DNA of 49,180 nt from Bacillota bacterium (GTDB lineage: Bacteria; Bacillota; UBA4882; UBA8346): NCBI GenBank assembly GCA_023401925.1, contig JAEXDA010000066.1:1-49180 (forward strand), in the 5' to 3' direction. Numbering within the stretch: position 1 is the stretch's first letter; every line of letters starts with the position of its first letter. The notes under the pieces are model-generated. The model saw only the letters and a program-made list of their open reading frames with translations, was not told the DNA's origin and ran no database searches. The position numbers and the translations under genes are program-made. Of the stretch, positions 17,919-26,319 are shown piece after piece.

Positions 17919-19700
17919 ATGAAAATTGTAAACCTTAAACATTTTCTGCTGCATAAAAGCATCTTCAGTAAAATCCTATTCTCCCATTTGCTCCTGATAT
18001 TTCTCCTGGTGAGCTTAATCGGTTTTTTTTCCTTTAAAACCTCCGAACAGATCGTTAGTAAGCAAATCAGTCTATCCAATTACAATATGATCAATCAAGT
18101 CGAAAAAAATATCGATTTTGTATTAGCCCAGGTCATTGCGGTGGTTAATATTTATAATCAAAACCCCGACCTCGAAGAGGATTTAAAAAAGAAACCGGCC
18201 GATCCATACTTGAAATTTTCAAACGCCCGGCGGATCCAGGCTAAAATGCAAAACTACTCTTATATCCTCAGCTCGACGCAGTATCAAATGATTTTAATTG
18301 GAAAAAATGATGACGTTTATAGCATTCCGGATGGAATTAGCCAAATATCGTCGGAAAATATCACCCAGTATGGTTGGTACCGGCAAATGTTGGCGGATCC
18401 GGACAAAATCTTCTGGCTCACGACCCGGCGCAGCTTTTTAAAAAGTGATCGAGATTATTATTTTACTGGAGTTAAAGCCTTACAAAACGGCTACTCGAAA
18501 GATTTTTACGGGATATTGCTGATCAGCGTGGCTGAATCAAACCTCTATGACATTTACGAGGACTCCTTGAACAATGGGAATCAAATCATGATCATCGACT
18601 CCCGGGGAAAGGTGATCTCCCATGGCGATAGGAGCCAAGTGGGAAAAGTAATCCACCAGCGCAAACTGCTGCAATTAATCCGCAATGAGTCTCAAAATCA
18701 CCGGATAATCACTCTCAATAAGACCCAATTTATTTGCGATTATAAAAATATCGCCAATACCGACTGGTATATTGTTAATATGATTCCCTTGACGGTGTTC
18801 TCCAAAGATATTTCCGCCATGGGACTGAAGATTCTGATGATCTCGATATTCTGTATTTTACCGGCTTTAGCCATCGCCCTATTTTTATCGCGGAAAATCA
18901 CGCTGCCCTTAGTTAACCTTAGTAAGCGGATCAAAGGGAGCTATCATCCGGATGAAACGGCGGAGGATAAACCAAAATTCCAAAATGAAATCGATCTTTT
19001 GGCCAGGGAATATGACCACATTATTGGTGAACTAGAGAAAACCATTCATAATCTGGTAAAGGAACAAGAAGAAAAAAGAAAAGCCGAGCTGCAAGCCTTA
19101 CAAGCTCAAATCAATCCCCATTTTTTATATAATACGCTGAACTCCATCAAATGTCTGGTCTGGACCGGCCAAGTTAACATGATTGAACCGACGGTCAACG
19201 CTTTGATTAATCTATTGGAACAGACGATCAACACCAAAAAAAGCGAATGGATTACCTTGACGGAAGAACTTGACAATATACGGAGCTATATGAGTATTCA
19301 AAAGATCCGTTTAAGCCGCGAAGTCCAGCTTTCATTCAATGTACCGGATCATTTATGTCAATGTAAAATTCCCAAATTGTTGCTCCAACCCATCGTTGAA
19401 AATGCCATTTTTCATGGAATTGAACCCACCGATAAACCGGGGCGTATTTATATCGAGTGCACTGACAACGGTCAATCGCTTAAGATCGATATCCTTGATG
19501 ACGGCGCCGGGATTGATCGGGAAACCATCGCCAAGATTTTTACTGGCGAACATAATATCTCCAACCGTTTTAGCGGTATTGGCCTTAAAAATGTAGATGA
19601 ACGGCTCAAGCTTTATTTTGGAGCGGAATTTGGTTTAACGATCGAAAGTGCGGTTGGGGTCGGGACATCGGTAGTGGTTAAGATTCCCAAAATCACCTAA
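17919..19700 (+). CDS. Sensor histidine kinase, YesM type
   Basis: Membrane kinase of 593 aa. A transmembrane helix lies at about residues 20-40 and is followed by a roughly 250-residue extracellular sensor of likely Cache type. A second helix (ILMISIFCILPALAIALFL) leads into HAMP. The phospho-site is in QAQINPHFLYN, with N-box PIVENAIFHG, G1-box DDGAGID and G2-box SGIGLKNV. GGAG at 17908-17911 supports the ATG at 17919; a TTG two codons earlier is less likely. The response-regulator gene follows after 160 nt. Divergent from the sulfatase/transporter operon, it most likely senses the sugar carried by that system. Confidence 0.92.
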   Translation: MKIVNLKHFLLHKSIFSKILFSHLLLIFLLVSLIGFFSFKTSEQIVSKQISLSNYNMINQVEKNIDFVLAQVIAVVNIYNQNPDLEEDLKKKPADPYLKFSNARRIQAKMQNYSYILSSTQYQMILIGKNDDVYSIPDGISQISSENITQYGWYRQMLADPDKIFWLTTRRSFLKSDRDYYFTGVKALQNGYSKDFYGILLISVAESNLYDIYEDSLNNGNQIMIIDSRGKVISHGDRSQVGKVIHQRKLLQLIRNESQNHRIITLNKTQFICDYKNIANTDWYIVNMIPLTVFSKDISAMGLKILMISIFCILPALAIALFLSRKITLPLVNLSKRIKGSYHPDETAEDKPKFQNEIDLLAREYDHIIGELEKTIHNLVKEQEEKRKAELQALQAQINPHFLYNTLNSIKCLVWTGQVNMIEPTVNALINLLEQTINTKKSEWITLTEELDNIRSYMSIQKIRLSREVQLSFNVPDHLCQCKIPKLLLQPIVENAIFHGIEPTDKPGRIYIECTDNGQSLKIDILDDGAGIDRETIAKIFTGEHNISNRFSGIGLKNVDERLKLYFGAEFGLTIESAVGVGTSVVVKIPKIT

Positions 19701-19860
19701 AAGGAACTTTACCCGCATATTATCTCAGATGCGCAGGGAAGATAAAAATATTTGCAACAGAAATCAACTGCCGCTCCCAAGAAATATATCAACAATCAAA
19801 AGAACCCGAGACTTAACATCCTCAAAACCGAATGTAAAAAATAACCCGAGGTTGATCGCG

Positions 19861-21429
19861 ATGTGCAAAATAATTATCGTGGATGATGAAAAATTACTCC
19901 GCCAGGGTTTCCTTCATATGACCGACTGGGCGGCCCATGGATTCCAAGTTATTGGCGAGGCCGCCAATGGCAGTGAAGCCCTGCAATTAATCGCCGATAC
20001 TCATCCCGATATTGTCGTGACCGATATCAGGATGCCCGTGATGAATGGGATTGAACTGACCCGGATTATCAAGGAAAAATTTCCTGCAATTCAAGTGATT
20101 ATTCTAAGTAGCTACAATGACTTTGATTATGTCCGGGAAACCTTAACACTGGGAGCGCTTGATTATGTCTTAAAACCGAAGATGGAGTATAAAGAATTAT
20201 TAAACCTGTTACAAAAGGCCAAACAAAAAATTTCGCTTTTCAACACTGAATCCCCCAAGAAACTTGAGCCTTCCAGGGAACAATCCGACAATCTGCGCCA
20301 ACTTTTTCTAAAAAACCTGGTTTCCAACAAACATCTGGACCAGATTGACACCATTCGCGAGAATTTACAGCTTTATGCGCTTGACTTGAAAGAAACGGGC
20401 ATGTTCATTTTATACCTCATTTTTGACCGCAATATAGGCACTTTGGAATACCAACAGATCGAAACCGTTCTCCAAACGGCTCTGGGAACTTCAGCCAAAC
20501 CATGCTCCTTTTTATATAATGATCAAAGTTATGGGGTCATTTTAAATGATATCCCAAACGAACCTTCCGGGCGCGATGGTCTATGCCGTCAATTATTAGA
20601 GCATGTACAGCGAAATTATGGTTTGGGTTTGTGGATAATCATCAGCGACCCATTTGACGGCTTTCAAAATATTCAACCCAACTTTCATCGACTTTTCCAA
20701 TTGAGCCAGTTTTGTTTTTATTTTAACTGCAATCGAATGCTCAGGAATAGTGATATTCCACATTGCCTTTCGATTGTAGACTTTGATACCAAGGCCTTGG
20801 ATAATGCCATTGAAAAGCTGGATTTTACCGGATTATATGAACAAATGAAAACGGTCCCGGAAGAAAAAATCGCCTCAGGAACCTATATTGATCCCTATGT
20901 CCTAAAAAAATTTTTTATCGAAGGTTGCTTTAATTTAATTCGAAAATTAAATGAGCTGCGACTGGGGTCTGAAGCCATCGCCCAAAAAAAGTTTAGCTAT
21001 TTTAAAAATCTTGAGGTCGCCCGCTCTTATAGTGAATTATTGCAAATCCTTCAAGAAATCCTTGGTGAAATTGAACAGAACCTATTCATAGCGAAAGAAT
21101 CATCCAGCCCGATCATCCGCCGGATTATCGGATATATCATGCAAAACTATACTTCGGAAATTTCCCTGAATTCCGTGGCTCAAATCTTTCACCTAAATAA
21201 GAGTTATCTCTGTGAATTATTTAAACAGCAAACCGGGGAGAATTTCAATGATTTTCTGGTTACGGTCAGGATTGAAAAAGCCAAGCAGTTGCTGCGGGAC
21301 CCGGAACATAATATCGGCACAGTCTGCAACCTGGTGGGCTATTCAAACCCCAGTTATTTTGGACAAGTTTTTAAAAATATTGTGGGTTTAACTCCTTCGG
21401 AATATAGTAAACAATATATGACGCATTAG
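19861..21429 (+). CDS. Two-component response regulator, AraC output (YesN type)
   Basis: Response regulator of 522 aa. The receiver starts MCKIIIVDDEKLL with phospho-acceptor D55 in VVTDIRMP and Lys in VLKPK. The middle region has no recognised domain. The C-terminal AraC-type DNA-binding domain contains LNKSYLCELFKQQTGENF and GYSNPSYFGQVFKNIVGLTPSEY. The open frame begins at 19729, but the receiver fold begins exactly at the ATG at 19861, preceded by GAGG at good spacing, so I use that. It pairs with the upstream kinase to control the divergent sulfated-sugar operon. Confidence 0.92.
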   Translation: MCKIIIVDDEKLLRQGFLHMTDWAAHGFQVIGEAANGSEALQLIADTHPDIVVTDIRMPVMNGIELTRIIKEKFPAIQVIILSSYNDFDYVRETLTLGALDYVLKPKMEYKELLNLLQKAKQKISLFNTESPKKLEPSREQSDNLRQLFLKNLVSNKHLDQIDTIRENLQLYALDLKETGMFILYLIFDRNIGTLEYQQIETVLQTALGTSAKPCSFLYNDQSYGVILNDIPNEPSGRDGLCRQLLEHVQRNYGLGLWIIISDPFDGFQNIQPNFHRLFQLSQFCFYFNCNRMLRNSDIPHCLSIVDFDTKALDNAIEKLDFTGLYEQMKTVPEEKIASGTYIDPYVLKKFFIEGCFNLIRKLNELRLGSEAIAQKKFSYFKNLEVARSYSELLQILQEILGEIEQNLFIAKESSSPIIRRIIGYIMQNYTSEISLNSVAQIFHLNKSYLCELFKQQTGENFNDFLVTVRIEKAKQLLRDPEHNIGTVCNLVGYSNPSYFGQVFKNIVGLTPSEYSKQYMTH

Positions 21430-21907
21430 TTTATTGTGCTCCACCGCAAAATGCTGAGTCCGATGACCGCTTCTATGCAGCGATGGCAACTTCCCTTCAC
21501 CGTGAAATTTAAAATGGCCTCAAAAAAACGAATGGTTACTTCTCCGCTCCCTTTGATCCAGAAAAGGGTCCCTCTGAGGTACTAAAAGCTCCCTTCGAAG
21601 TACAAAAAGGAGCTGGATTATTTTCAGGATTCCATTCGAATCCTATTTTTTATCCTTTTCCTTTTTTCTTTTATAAAAAATCGTCACATATGCCTACATC
21701 TCCTACCATAACCAACATAGCGGTTACAATGGGGATAAGTAGGTAAATTATCTCTTGGAGTTAAATATGTCGGCAACTCGCTCCCTATTTTCAAAACGAT
21801 ATTGAAGTGATAAAGGAGGAATTCTCCCGGATAAAATTGTATATAGGATTTAGGGGCATAAAAATCGTCTGTTGCTCACAACGAAACACGTACTGAAGGG
21901 AGTATCC
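21430..21907. other. Intergenic region with a terminator, no gene seen
   Basis: About 480 bp. The intrinsic terminator at 21626-21651 probably ends the regulator transcript. A consensus-like AAAGGAGG at about 21814 precedes no sensible open frame. I see no recognisable gene remnant. Confidence 0.55.
21626..21651 (+). terminator. Intrinsic terminator
   Basis: AGGATTC and GAATCCT form a 7-bp stem around a 5-nt loop, followed by ATTTTTTAT on plus. It lies about 200 nt past the response-regulator stop. Confidence 0.65.
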
Positions 21908-22660
21908 ATGGAAAAAAAATTAACAGTATTGATCACCGGCGCTACTTCCGGATTTGGCGAAGCGTGCGCCAAACGTTTCGCTCAGGACGGAGCTCATCTC
22001 ATTATCATCGGCCGTCGCCAACAACGACTTTTTGACTTGGCAAAACAATTGGCTAGCCCTGTTCATGCAATCCCTCTTGATGTGCGTGACCGCTCTGCGG
22101 TTGAAAAAGTTGTAAAAGAGCTTCCCTTGGCATTTCGAGACGTCGATATACTCATTAACAACGCAGGCCTCGCACTTGGCATCGAGCCGGCGCATCAGAC
22201 ATCCCTCGACGACTGGGACCAAATGATTGAAACAAACTGCCGGGGACTTGTGACTGTCACCCGAGCATTACTCCCTGGAATGGTGGAACGTAATAGAGGG
22301 CACATTTTCAATATTGGTTCGGTCGCAGGTTCTTACCCCTATCCGGGGGGCAATGTCTACGGAGCAACCAAAGCTTTCGTTCATCAATTTTCTCTCAATC
22401 TGAAGGCCGACTTGCTCGGAACAGCAATCAGGGTTACTTGCATCGAGCCGGGAATGGCAGAGACCGAATTCTCCCTGGTTCGCCTCAAAAATTCCGAGAA
22501 GGCAAAAAAGGTATATGAGGGAATGCAACCACTTACCGCATTCGACATTGCCAATGCAATTCATTGGTGTGCCACCCTCCCCGCCCATGTCAATGTGAAT
22601 CGGATGGAACTGATGCCTGTAACCCAATCTTTTTCGGCTTTTTCTATTGACCGCTCTTAA
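21908..22660 (+). CDS. ydfG: Short-chain dehydrogenase, YdfG-like 3-hydroxy acid dehydrogenase
   Basis: NADP-dependent short-chain dehydrogenase (250 aa) closest to YdfG, which oxidises L-allo-threonine, serine and other 3-hydroxy acids. The Rossmann motif is TGATSGFGEA, followed by LDVRD, NNAG and the catalytic triad S...YGATK (Ser in NIGSVAG). PGMAETEFS is the usual substrate-loop start. The frame opens at a TTG at 21872, but GAAGGGAG sits just before the ATG at 21908. Its last 17 nt overlap the 3' end of the convergent ApbE-like gene. It is not clearly linked to its neighbours. Confidence 0.88.
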   Translation: MEKKLTVLITGATSGFGEACAKRFAQDGAHLIIIGRRQQRLFDLAKQLASPVHAIPLDVRDRSAVEKVVKELPLAFRDVDILINNAGLALGIEPAHQTSLDDWDQMIETNCRGLVTVTRALLPGMVERNRGHIFNIGSVAGSYPYPGGNVYGATKAFVHQFSLNLKADLLGTAIRVTCIEPGMAETEFSLVRLKNSEKAKKVYEGMQPLTAFDIANAIHWCATLPAHVNVNRMELMPVTQSFSAFSIDRS

Positions 22661-23717
22661 CATGGTTTAAGACGGAGTCAGTTTTCAGAAACCTCTTGAA
22701 CCCTTTGGAATAAACGAGCTCACCGGTTCCCGTCACCCACATGGCTTCGACGCCGTTAAGACCTTCAACGAACTTCTTGCCCATTTCAAGAGGCATAATA
22801 AATAGGGCCGTGGACAACCCGTCGGCAAGGCCGGAGTCGCGGCAGATGATGGTAACGCCCGTAAAAAATGATGCTGGGCTCAAGGTACTCGGATCGATGA
22901 TATGGTTGTACCTTTTTCCGTTCACGGTGTAATACCGCTCATAGGAGCCGCTGGACACTACGGAATATCCCGATATCAGTACGCTGCACAGCTCGCTATC
23001 CTTGCTCTCCTTATCCGGGTTTTTGATCCCAATATTCCAGGGCTCCATCCCGTTTTTGCCCGGCTTACCGCCTATGGCCCGGACATTGCCGCCCACGCTC
23101 AGCAGAAGGGAAGAGATGCCATCATCTTCGAGATACCGGGCAGTGCGCTCGGTGGCATCGCCTTTGGCTACCGCTCCTACGTCAAGGCGCATCCCGGGGT
23201 CTGAAAGGTATACGGTCGAGGCTTTGGGGTCGATGATAATGTCCTCGATATCGGTATGCCGGGAGGCCTGCTCAAGCAGTTTCCTCGGAGGTACTTCGGC
23301 GCCGAGCGGGTCGGATATGCCTCTTTCCCTGTAATCATGCCATATCTTGAGCACCGATCCCATTGCAATGTTTGTCTTGCCGTTCGTCATGTAATACTTC
23401 TCTTTGGCAGAAAGCAGCAGGGAGATAAGCTCCTTGTCAACCTTTACCGGAGTTTTGCCGGCGTTGTCGTTGATGGTTTTGATGTTGTTGAGGCCCTCGT
23501 AGCTGTGATAGATATCGTACAGCCGGTGATACTCCATGAGCTTGTCCTTTATCCGTCCGACGAGGGCGGTAAATTCCTCTTTGTTGTCGGAATAGCCCAC
23601 AATCGTGGTCACGGTATCGAAGACCCCTAAAAACTCCGCCTGATATCTCGTTGTCTTTTTCCCGCATCCGGACGTCAGCAATAAAACAGCAAGCAAAATG
23701 ATGGTAAGTCGTTTCAT
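22644..23717 (-). CDS. fmnB: FmnB-like FAD:protein FMN transferase (ApbE family lipoprotein)
   Basis: Extracytoplasmic ApbE-family enzyme (357 aa) that transfers FMN from FAD to a Thr/Ser of exported flavoproteins. The ATG at 23717 starts a lipoprotein signal, MKRLTIILLAVLLLTSGCGKK, with lipobox LTSGC. Typical ApbE elements follow: FDTVTTI near the start, RLDVGAVAKGDATERTARYL, LLSVGGNVRAIGGKPG, HIIDPSTLSPAS and the metal-binding GLADGLSTALF. AAGGAAC lies about 9 nt upstream. It is last in the EET locus, after the PplA-like gene and a terminator-like hairpin, matching the Listeria FmnB role of flavinylating PplA. The 3' end overlaps the convergent dehydrogenase by 17 nt. Confidence 0.9.
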   Translation of the reverse strand: MKRLTIILLAVLLLTSGCGKKTTRYQAEFLGVFDTVTTIVGYSDNKEEFTALVGRIKDKLMEYHRLYDIYHSYEGLNNIKTINDNAGKTPVKVDKELISLLLSAKEKYYMTNGKTNIAMGSVLKIWHDYRERGISDPLGAEVPPRKLLEQASRHTDIEDIIIDPKASTVYLSDPGMRLDVGAVAKGDATERTARYLEDDGISSLLLSVGGNVRAIGGKPGKNGMEPWNIGIKNPDKESKDSELCSVLISGYSVVSSGSYERYYTVNGKRYNHIIDPSTLSPASFFTGVTIICRDSGLADGLSTALFIMPLEMGKKFVEGLNGVEAMWVTGTGELVYSKGFKRFLKTDSVLNHVKSGQ

Positions 23718-23759
23718 ATTCCATGTTCCTTTTGGGCGCTGAATTAATAAAATACCGCT

Positions 23760-23801
23760 AAAAAAAAGCTGCCTCCAATCTGCTTTTGAGACTCGAGGCA
23801 G
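23760..23801 (-). terminator. Terminator between pplA-like and fmnB-like genes
   Basis: GCTGCCTC and GAGGCAGC form an 8-bp stem with a 19-nt loop and are followed on minus by seven T residues. It begins just after the PplA-like stop. Downstream fmnB transcription must read through it or use its own promoter. Confidence 0.75.
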
Positions 23802-23808
23802 CAAGAAT

Positions 23809-24798
23809 CTATCTGTTTGCCGCTGCTTTAGCGAGGGCGGCTTTAAAGTCCATGATGCCGACGGTTACCGACGCCAGAAGGTCGCTCCCGGTGGCGTGTC
23901 CTTCCTTGTTCACGGCAATATTGGCCACCTGGTCGGGTGTCTTGCCCGTTACATATTTGGCGAATGCCAACGCCTGCTCGTTCCATTCTTTTCCGATTTT
24001 GGATACTTTTTTCATTCCATAGCCTTCTCCCAGCTCATTCTTGGTCTTTGCACGAACTTTAAGGTCAGTGGTAATCTTGCCGGACGTGTCGAAATTGACT
24101 CGACCCTGACTGGCATCAATGAGGCAGCTGGTTATCTTGTTTTTGGAATCTTTGGTAATCGCTATATAGTAGGAATATCCTTCGGCAAGGCCCGGCTTTT
24201 CACCAGCGCTGACAGAGTGCGACATATTGGTAGCTACGCCAAGGCCCAGTACGTCGGAAGACGACGCTCCAAGCGCCTGCGCATGAGCGACAGCTTTTTC
24301 AATCGCTTCGATATATTCGCCGATGGAAATGGTCACCGAGGCTTTCAGGTCGGATCCCGTAGCATGCTGGCCTTGGTCCACGGCGATACCCTTAATCTCT
24401 TTGATTGTCTTTCCTTCCACATATTTGGCAAGCGCTGCTGCCTGTTCCTTCCATTCCTTCCCGATTTTAGAGGCTTTTTTCATTCCGTATTTTTCGCCCA
24501 GCTCGCTCTTGGTCGGGAACGTGGTATCCTTCGGAGTGGTAAGCTTACCGGACGCATCGAAGTTTATTTTGCTCTGGACCATATCGATAGCGCACTTAAC
24601 TATCTTGCCGTTGCCGTCGACCGTCACCGCGACGACCGTTGAATCAATTTCAGCCAGTCCTGGCTTGGCACCGGCATCGGTGGACTTATTCAGCTCCGTT
24701 ATCACCGCCAGACCGGTCTTCACCTTTCCAGAGTTAGCCGCACCGCAGAGGGCGGAGACCAGTAAAACCACCAGCATCACTGCAATTAACTTTTTCAT
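23809..24798 (-). CDS. pplA: PplA-like exported protein with two FMN-binding-type repeats
   Basis: Exported protein of 329 aa made of two tandem repeats (about residues 28-173 and 183-326), each sharing KPGLAE, a central VNFDTSGK/INFDASGK strand, (E/N)ELGE(K/G)YGMKK, KIGKEW(K/N)EQA and HATGSDLxASVT. It occupies the place of Listeria PplA, the flavinylated electron-transfer protein. The canonical flavinylation motif D-x-x-(S/T)-G-A-T is absent. The aligned segment reads DLKASVT (D150-T156) and DLLASVT (D306-T312), keeping Asp and Thr at the right spacing. The signal peptide ends SALCGAANSG, not a good lipobox, so the protein may be secreted or periplasmic. AAAGGAGG precedes the ATG. PplA function is inferred from context. 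Confidence 0.8.
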   Translation of the reverse strand: MKKLIAVMLVVLLVSALCGAANSGKVKTGLAVITELNKSTDAGAKPGLAEIDSTVVAVTVDGNGKIVKCAIDMVQSKINFDASGKLTTPKDTTFPTKSELGEKYGMKKASKIGKEWKEQAAALAKYVEGKTIKEIKGIAVDQGQHATGSDLKASVTISIGEYIEAIEKAVAHAQALGASSSDVLGLGVATNMSHSVSAGEKPGLAEGYSYYIAITKDSKNKITSCLIDASQGRVNFDTSGKITTDLKVRAKTKNELGEGYGMKKVSKIGKEWNEQALAFAKYVTGKTPDQVANIAVNKEGHATGSDLLASVTVGIMDFKAALAKAAANR

Positions 24799-24942
24799 TG
24801 AAATTTTGCCTCCTTTAAATTTAAATTCATCTTATCGGATCAATCCTCATTGGGGCGGAATAGCGCTGCAATGAGGAATAAGCCCTTTCGTACGCTCTCA
24901 CGCGCCAGATCCCGTTTCCGTCTGTCCCTATATCACTGGCTC

Positions 24943-25329
24943 TCATTCGATAATCAAGTCCGGAGCTTCGCGATCTTTCTCCTCCGAAACGATCTTTAGC
25001 ATTACCTTGTTAGGAAGGCATGCGGTAAACTGTCCGGCATTCTTTAACCTGCCCGAACGGATACAAATCTTATCGGGACAGTCAGACTTAATAAAAGCGA
25101 TGCTTCCGTCGGCGTATTGATGAAAAACTACCTTGGGAACTCCGGGTATGGAAAACGAACCTTCTTTGGCAGTTGAAAGCTTTATCCTGTAAACCAGCAC
25201 AGAATTATGGTATATCTCGGCATACACTCCTTTTTCCGCCGAAAAATGCCTGTTCAGAAGCAAAAACAACGGAGCTGAAAGGAGCAGGACCACGATTAAT
25301 ACGATATCCGCTTTTTTCATAGACTTCAT
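24943..25329 (-). CDS. eetA: EetA-like protein, NusG domain II
   Basis: Small membrane-anchored protein (128 aa): one N-terminal helix (ADIVLIVVLLLSAPLFLLL) followed by an extracytoplasmic NusG-domain-II fold with the typical CPDKICIRSG and CLPNKVMLKI segments. Proteins of this kind are EetA in the Listeria EET locus, where EetA and EetB are thought to help pass electrons from the quinone pool to exported flavins. The mechanism is not settled. The ATG overlaps the DmkA stop (ATGA), so translation is coupled. A 150-nt gap separates it from the PplA-like gene. Confidence 0.88.
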   Translation of the reverse strand: MKSMKKADIVLIVVLLLSAPLFLLLNRHFSAEKGVYAEIYHNSVLVYRIKLSTAKEGSFSIPGVPKVVFHQYADGSIAFIKSDCPDKICIRSGRLKNAGQFTACLPNKVMLKIVSEEKDREAPDLIIE

Positions 25330-26288
25330 CGGGGACCCCAGCCTGGCAGAAAGCTTCCCAAAAAAATCAGCAAGATGTGCGGTATCAGCACGATCAGAAA
25401 GTTATGGATCGAGACGATGAAAGTCTCTTCCTTGATCTGTTTTACAAAAAAACGATTAATATTTTTCTGTACCGGGATCAGCGTGATTGGCAGTAAAAGA
25501 CTGAGGGGCGAAAGAAAGCCCGCCGCCACCATCGCGATGACCGACAGATATGCCGTGTAATACAGTGCCGCAAAAAGCCACAGGCCTTTTTTCCCCAGAT
25601 AATAAGCAAGCGTGTATCTGTTTACCGCCACATCGTGCTTAAGGTCGCATATATTGTTGGCCAGCATGATATTGGCGGTAAGGCAAGCCGGAACAACCGA
25701 CAACATCAGGAGCCCGGCGATGGGCTTGATATTTAGAACCACGGACAGCTTCCAGTGATCAAGAAAATACGAAAAGAGCCCGCCCTCGGGAACATTGATA
25801 TATATCAGGATACTCGGGATCAACAGTCCGTGGAAGCAACCGGAAACTATCTCGCCATATGGCCCGTGGGAAATAGGGACGGGGCCATAGGAATAAATTA
25901 TACCAACAAAGAAGCACAAGACGCCCAGAAGTAAAACCACCGGATCGGACAGATAAACGAGAAACAGCCCCAAAAAGACGCTTACCGCAAACAATGTAAG
26001 CAGGATCGCCATGGCCGTGGGCCGGGAAAACTGGAGCGTCTGATGATTTTCTTTCGTATCGTAATAATTGTTTATCGTAGTGGTGGTGAGGTCGAAGCAA
26101 AACATACCGAGGAAAAACACCACTGTTTTAAGGGAGTTTATCCCATAACCGGACAAATGAAGATAGGCAAGCGCCATCAGAAACGGAAATATGCTTGCTA
26201 TTTTGGTTTTAATCTCGACATAACTCAGAGTCCTCTTGATGATATCCATTGGAGAGACTGCGCTTGATATTTTGGTTTCGATACCCAT
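25326..26288 (-). CDS. dmkA: DmkA-like UbiA-family prenyltransferase
   Basis: Polytopic membrane prenyltransferase (320 aa) of the UbiA/MenA family. The two Asp-rich motifs are visible as NNYYDTKENH and NNICDLKHDVAVNRYTLAYYLG. In the Listeria locus DmkA makes a demethylmenaquinone pool dedicated to EET by attaching a polyprenyl chain to DHNA. The ATG at 26288 follows AAGGAAA at 9 nt; GTG at 26294 is too close to it. It lies directly after DmkB, which supplies the prenyl diphosphate, and overlaps EetA. Confidence 0.88.
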   Translation of the reverse strand: MGIETKISSAVSPMDIIKRTLSYVEIKTKIASIFPFLMALAYLHLSGYGINSLKTVVFFLGMFCFDLTTTTINNYYDTKENHQTLQFSRPTAMAILLTLFAVSVFLGLFLVYLSDPVVLLLGVLCFFVGIIYSYGPVPISHGPYGEIVSGCFHGLLIPSILIYINVPEGGLFSYFLDHWKLSVVLNIKPIAGLLMLSVVPACLTANIMLANNICDLKHDVAVNRYTLAYYLGKKGLWLFAALYYTAYLSVIAMVAAGFLSPLSLLLPITLIPVQKNINRFFVKQIKEETFIVSIHNFLIVLIPHILLIFLGSFLPGWGPR

Positions 26289-26319
26289 CAGCACCGTTTC
26301 CTTTCACAGGCGTTATCTT

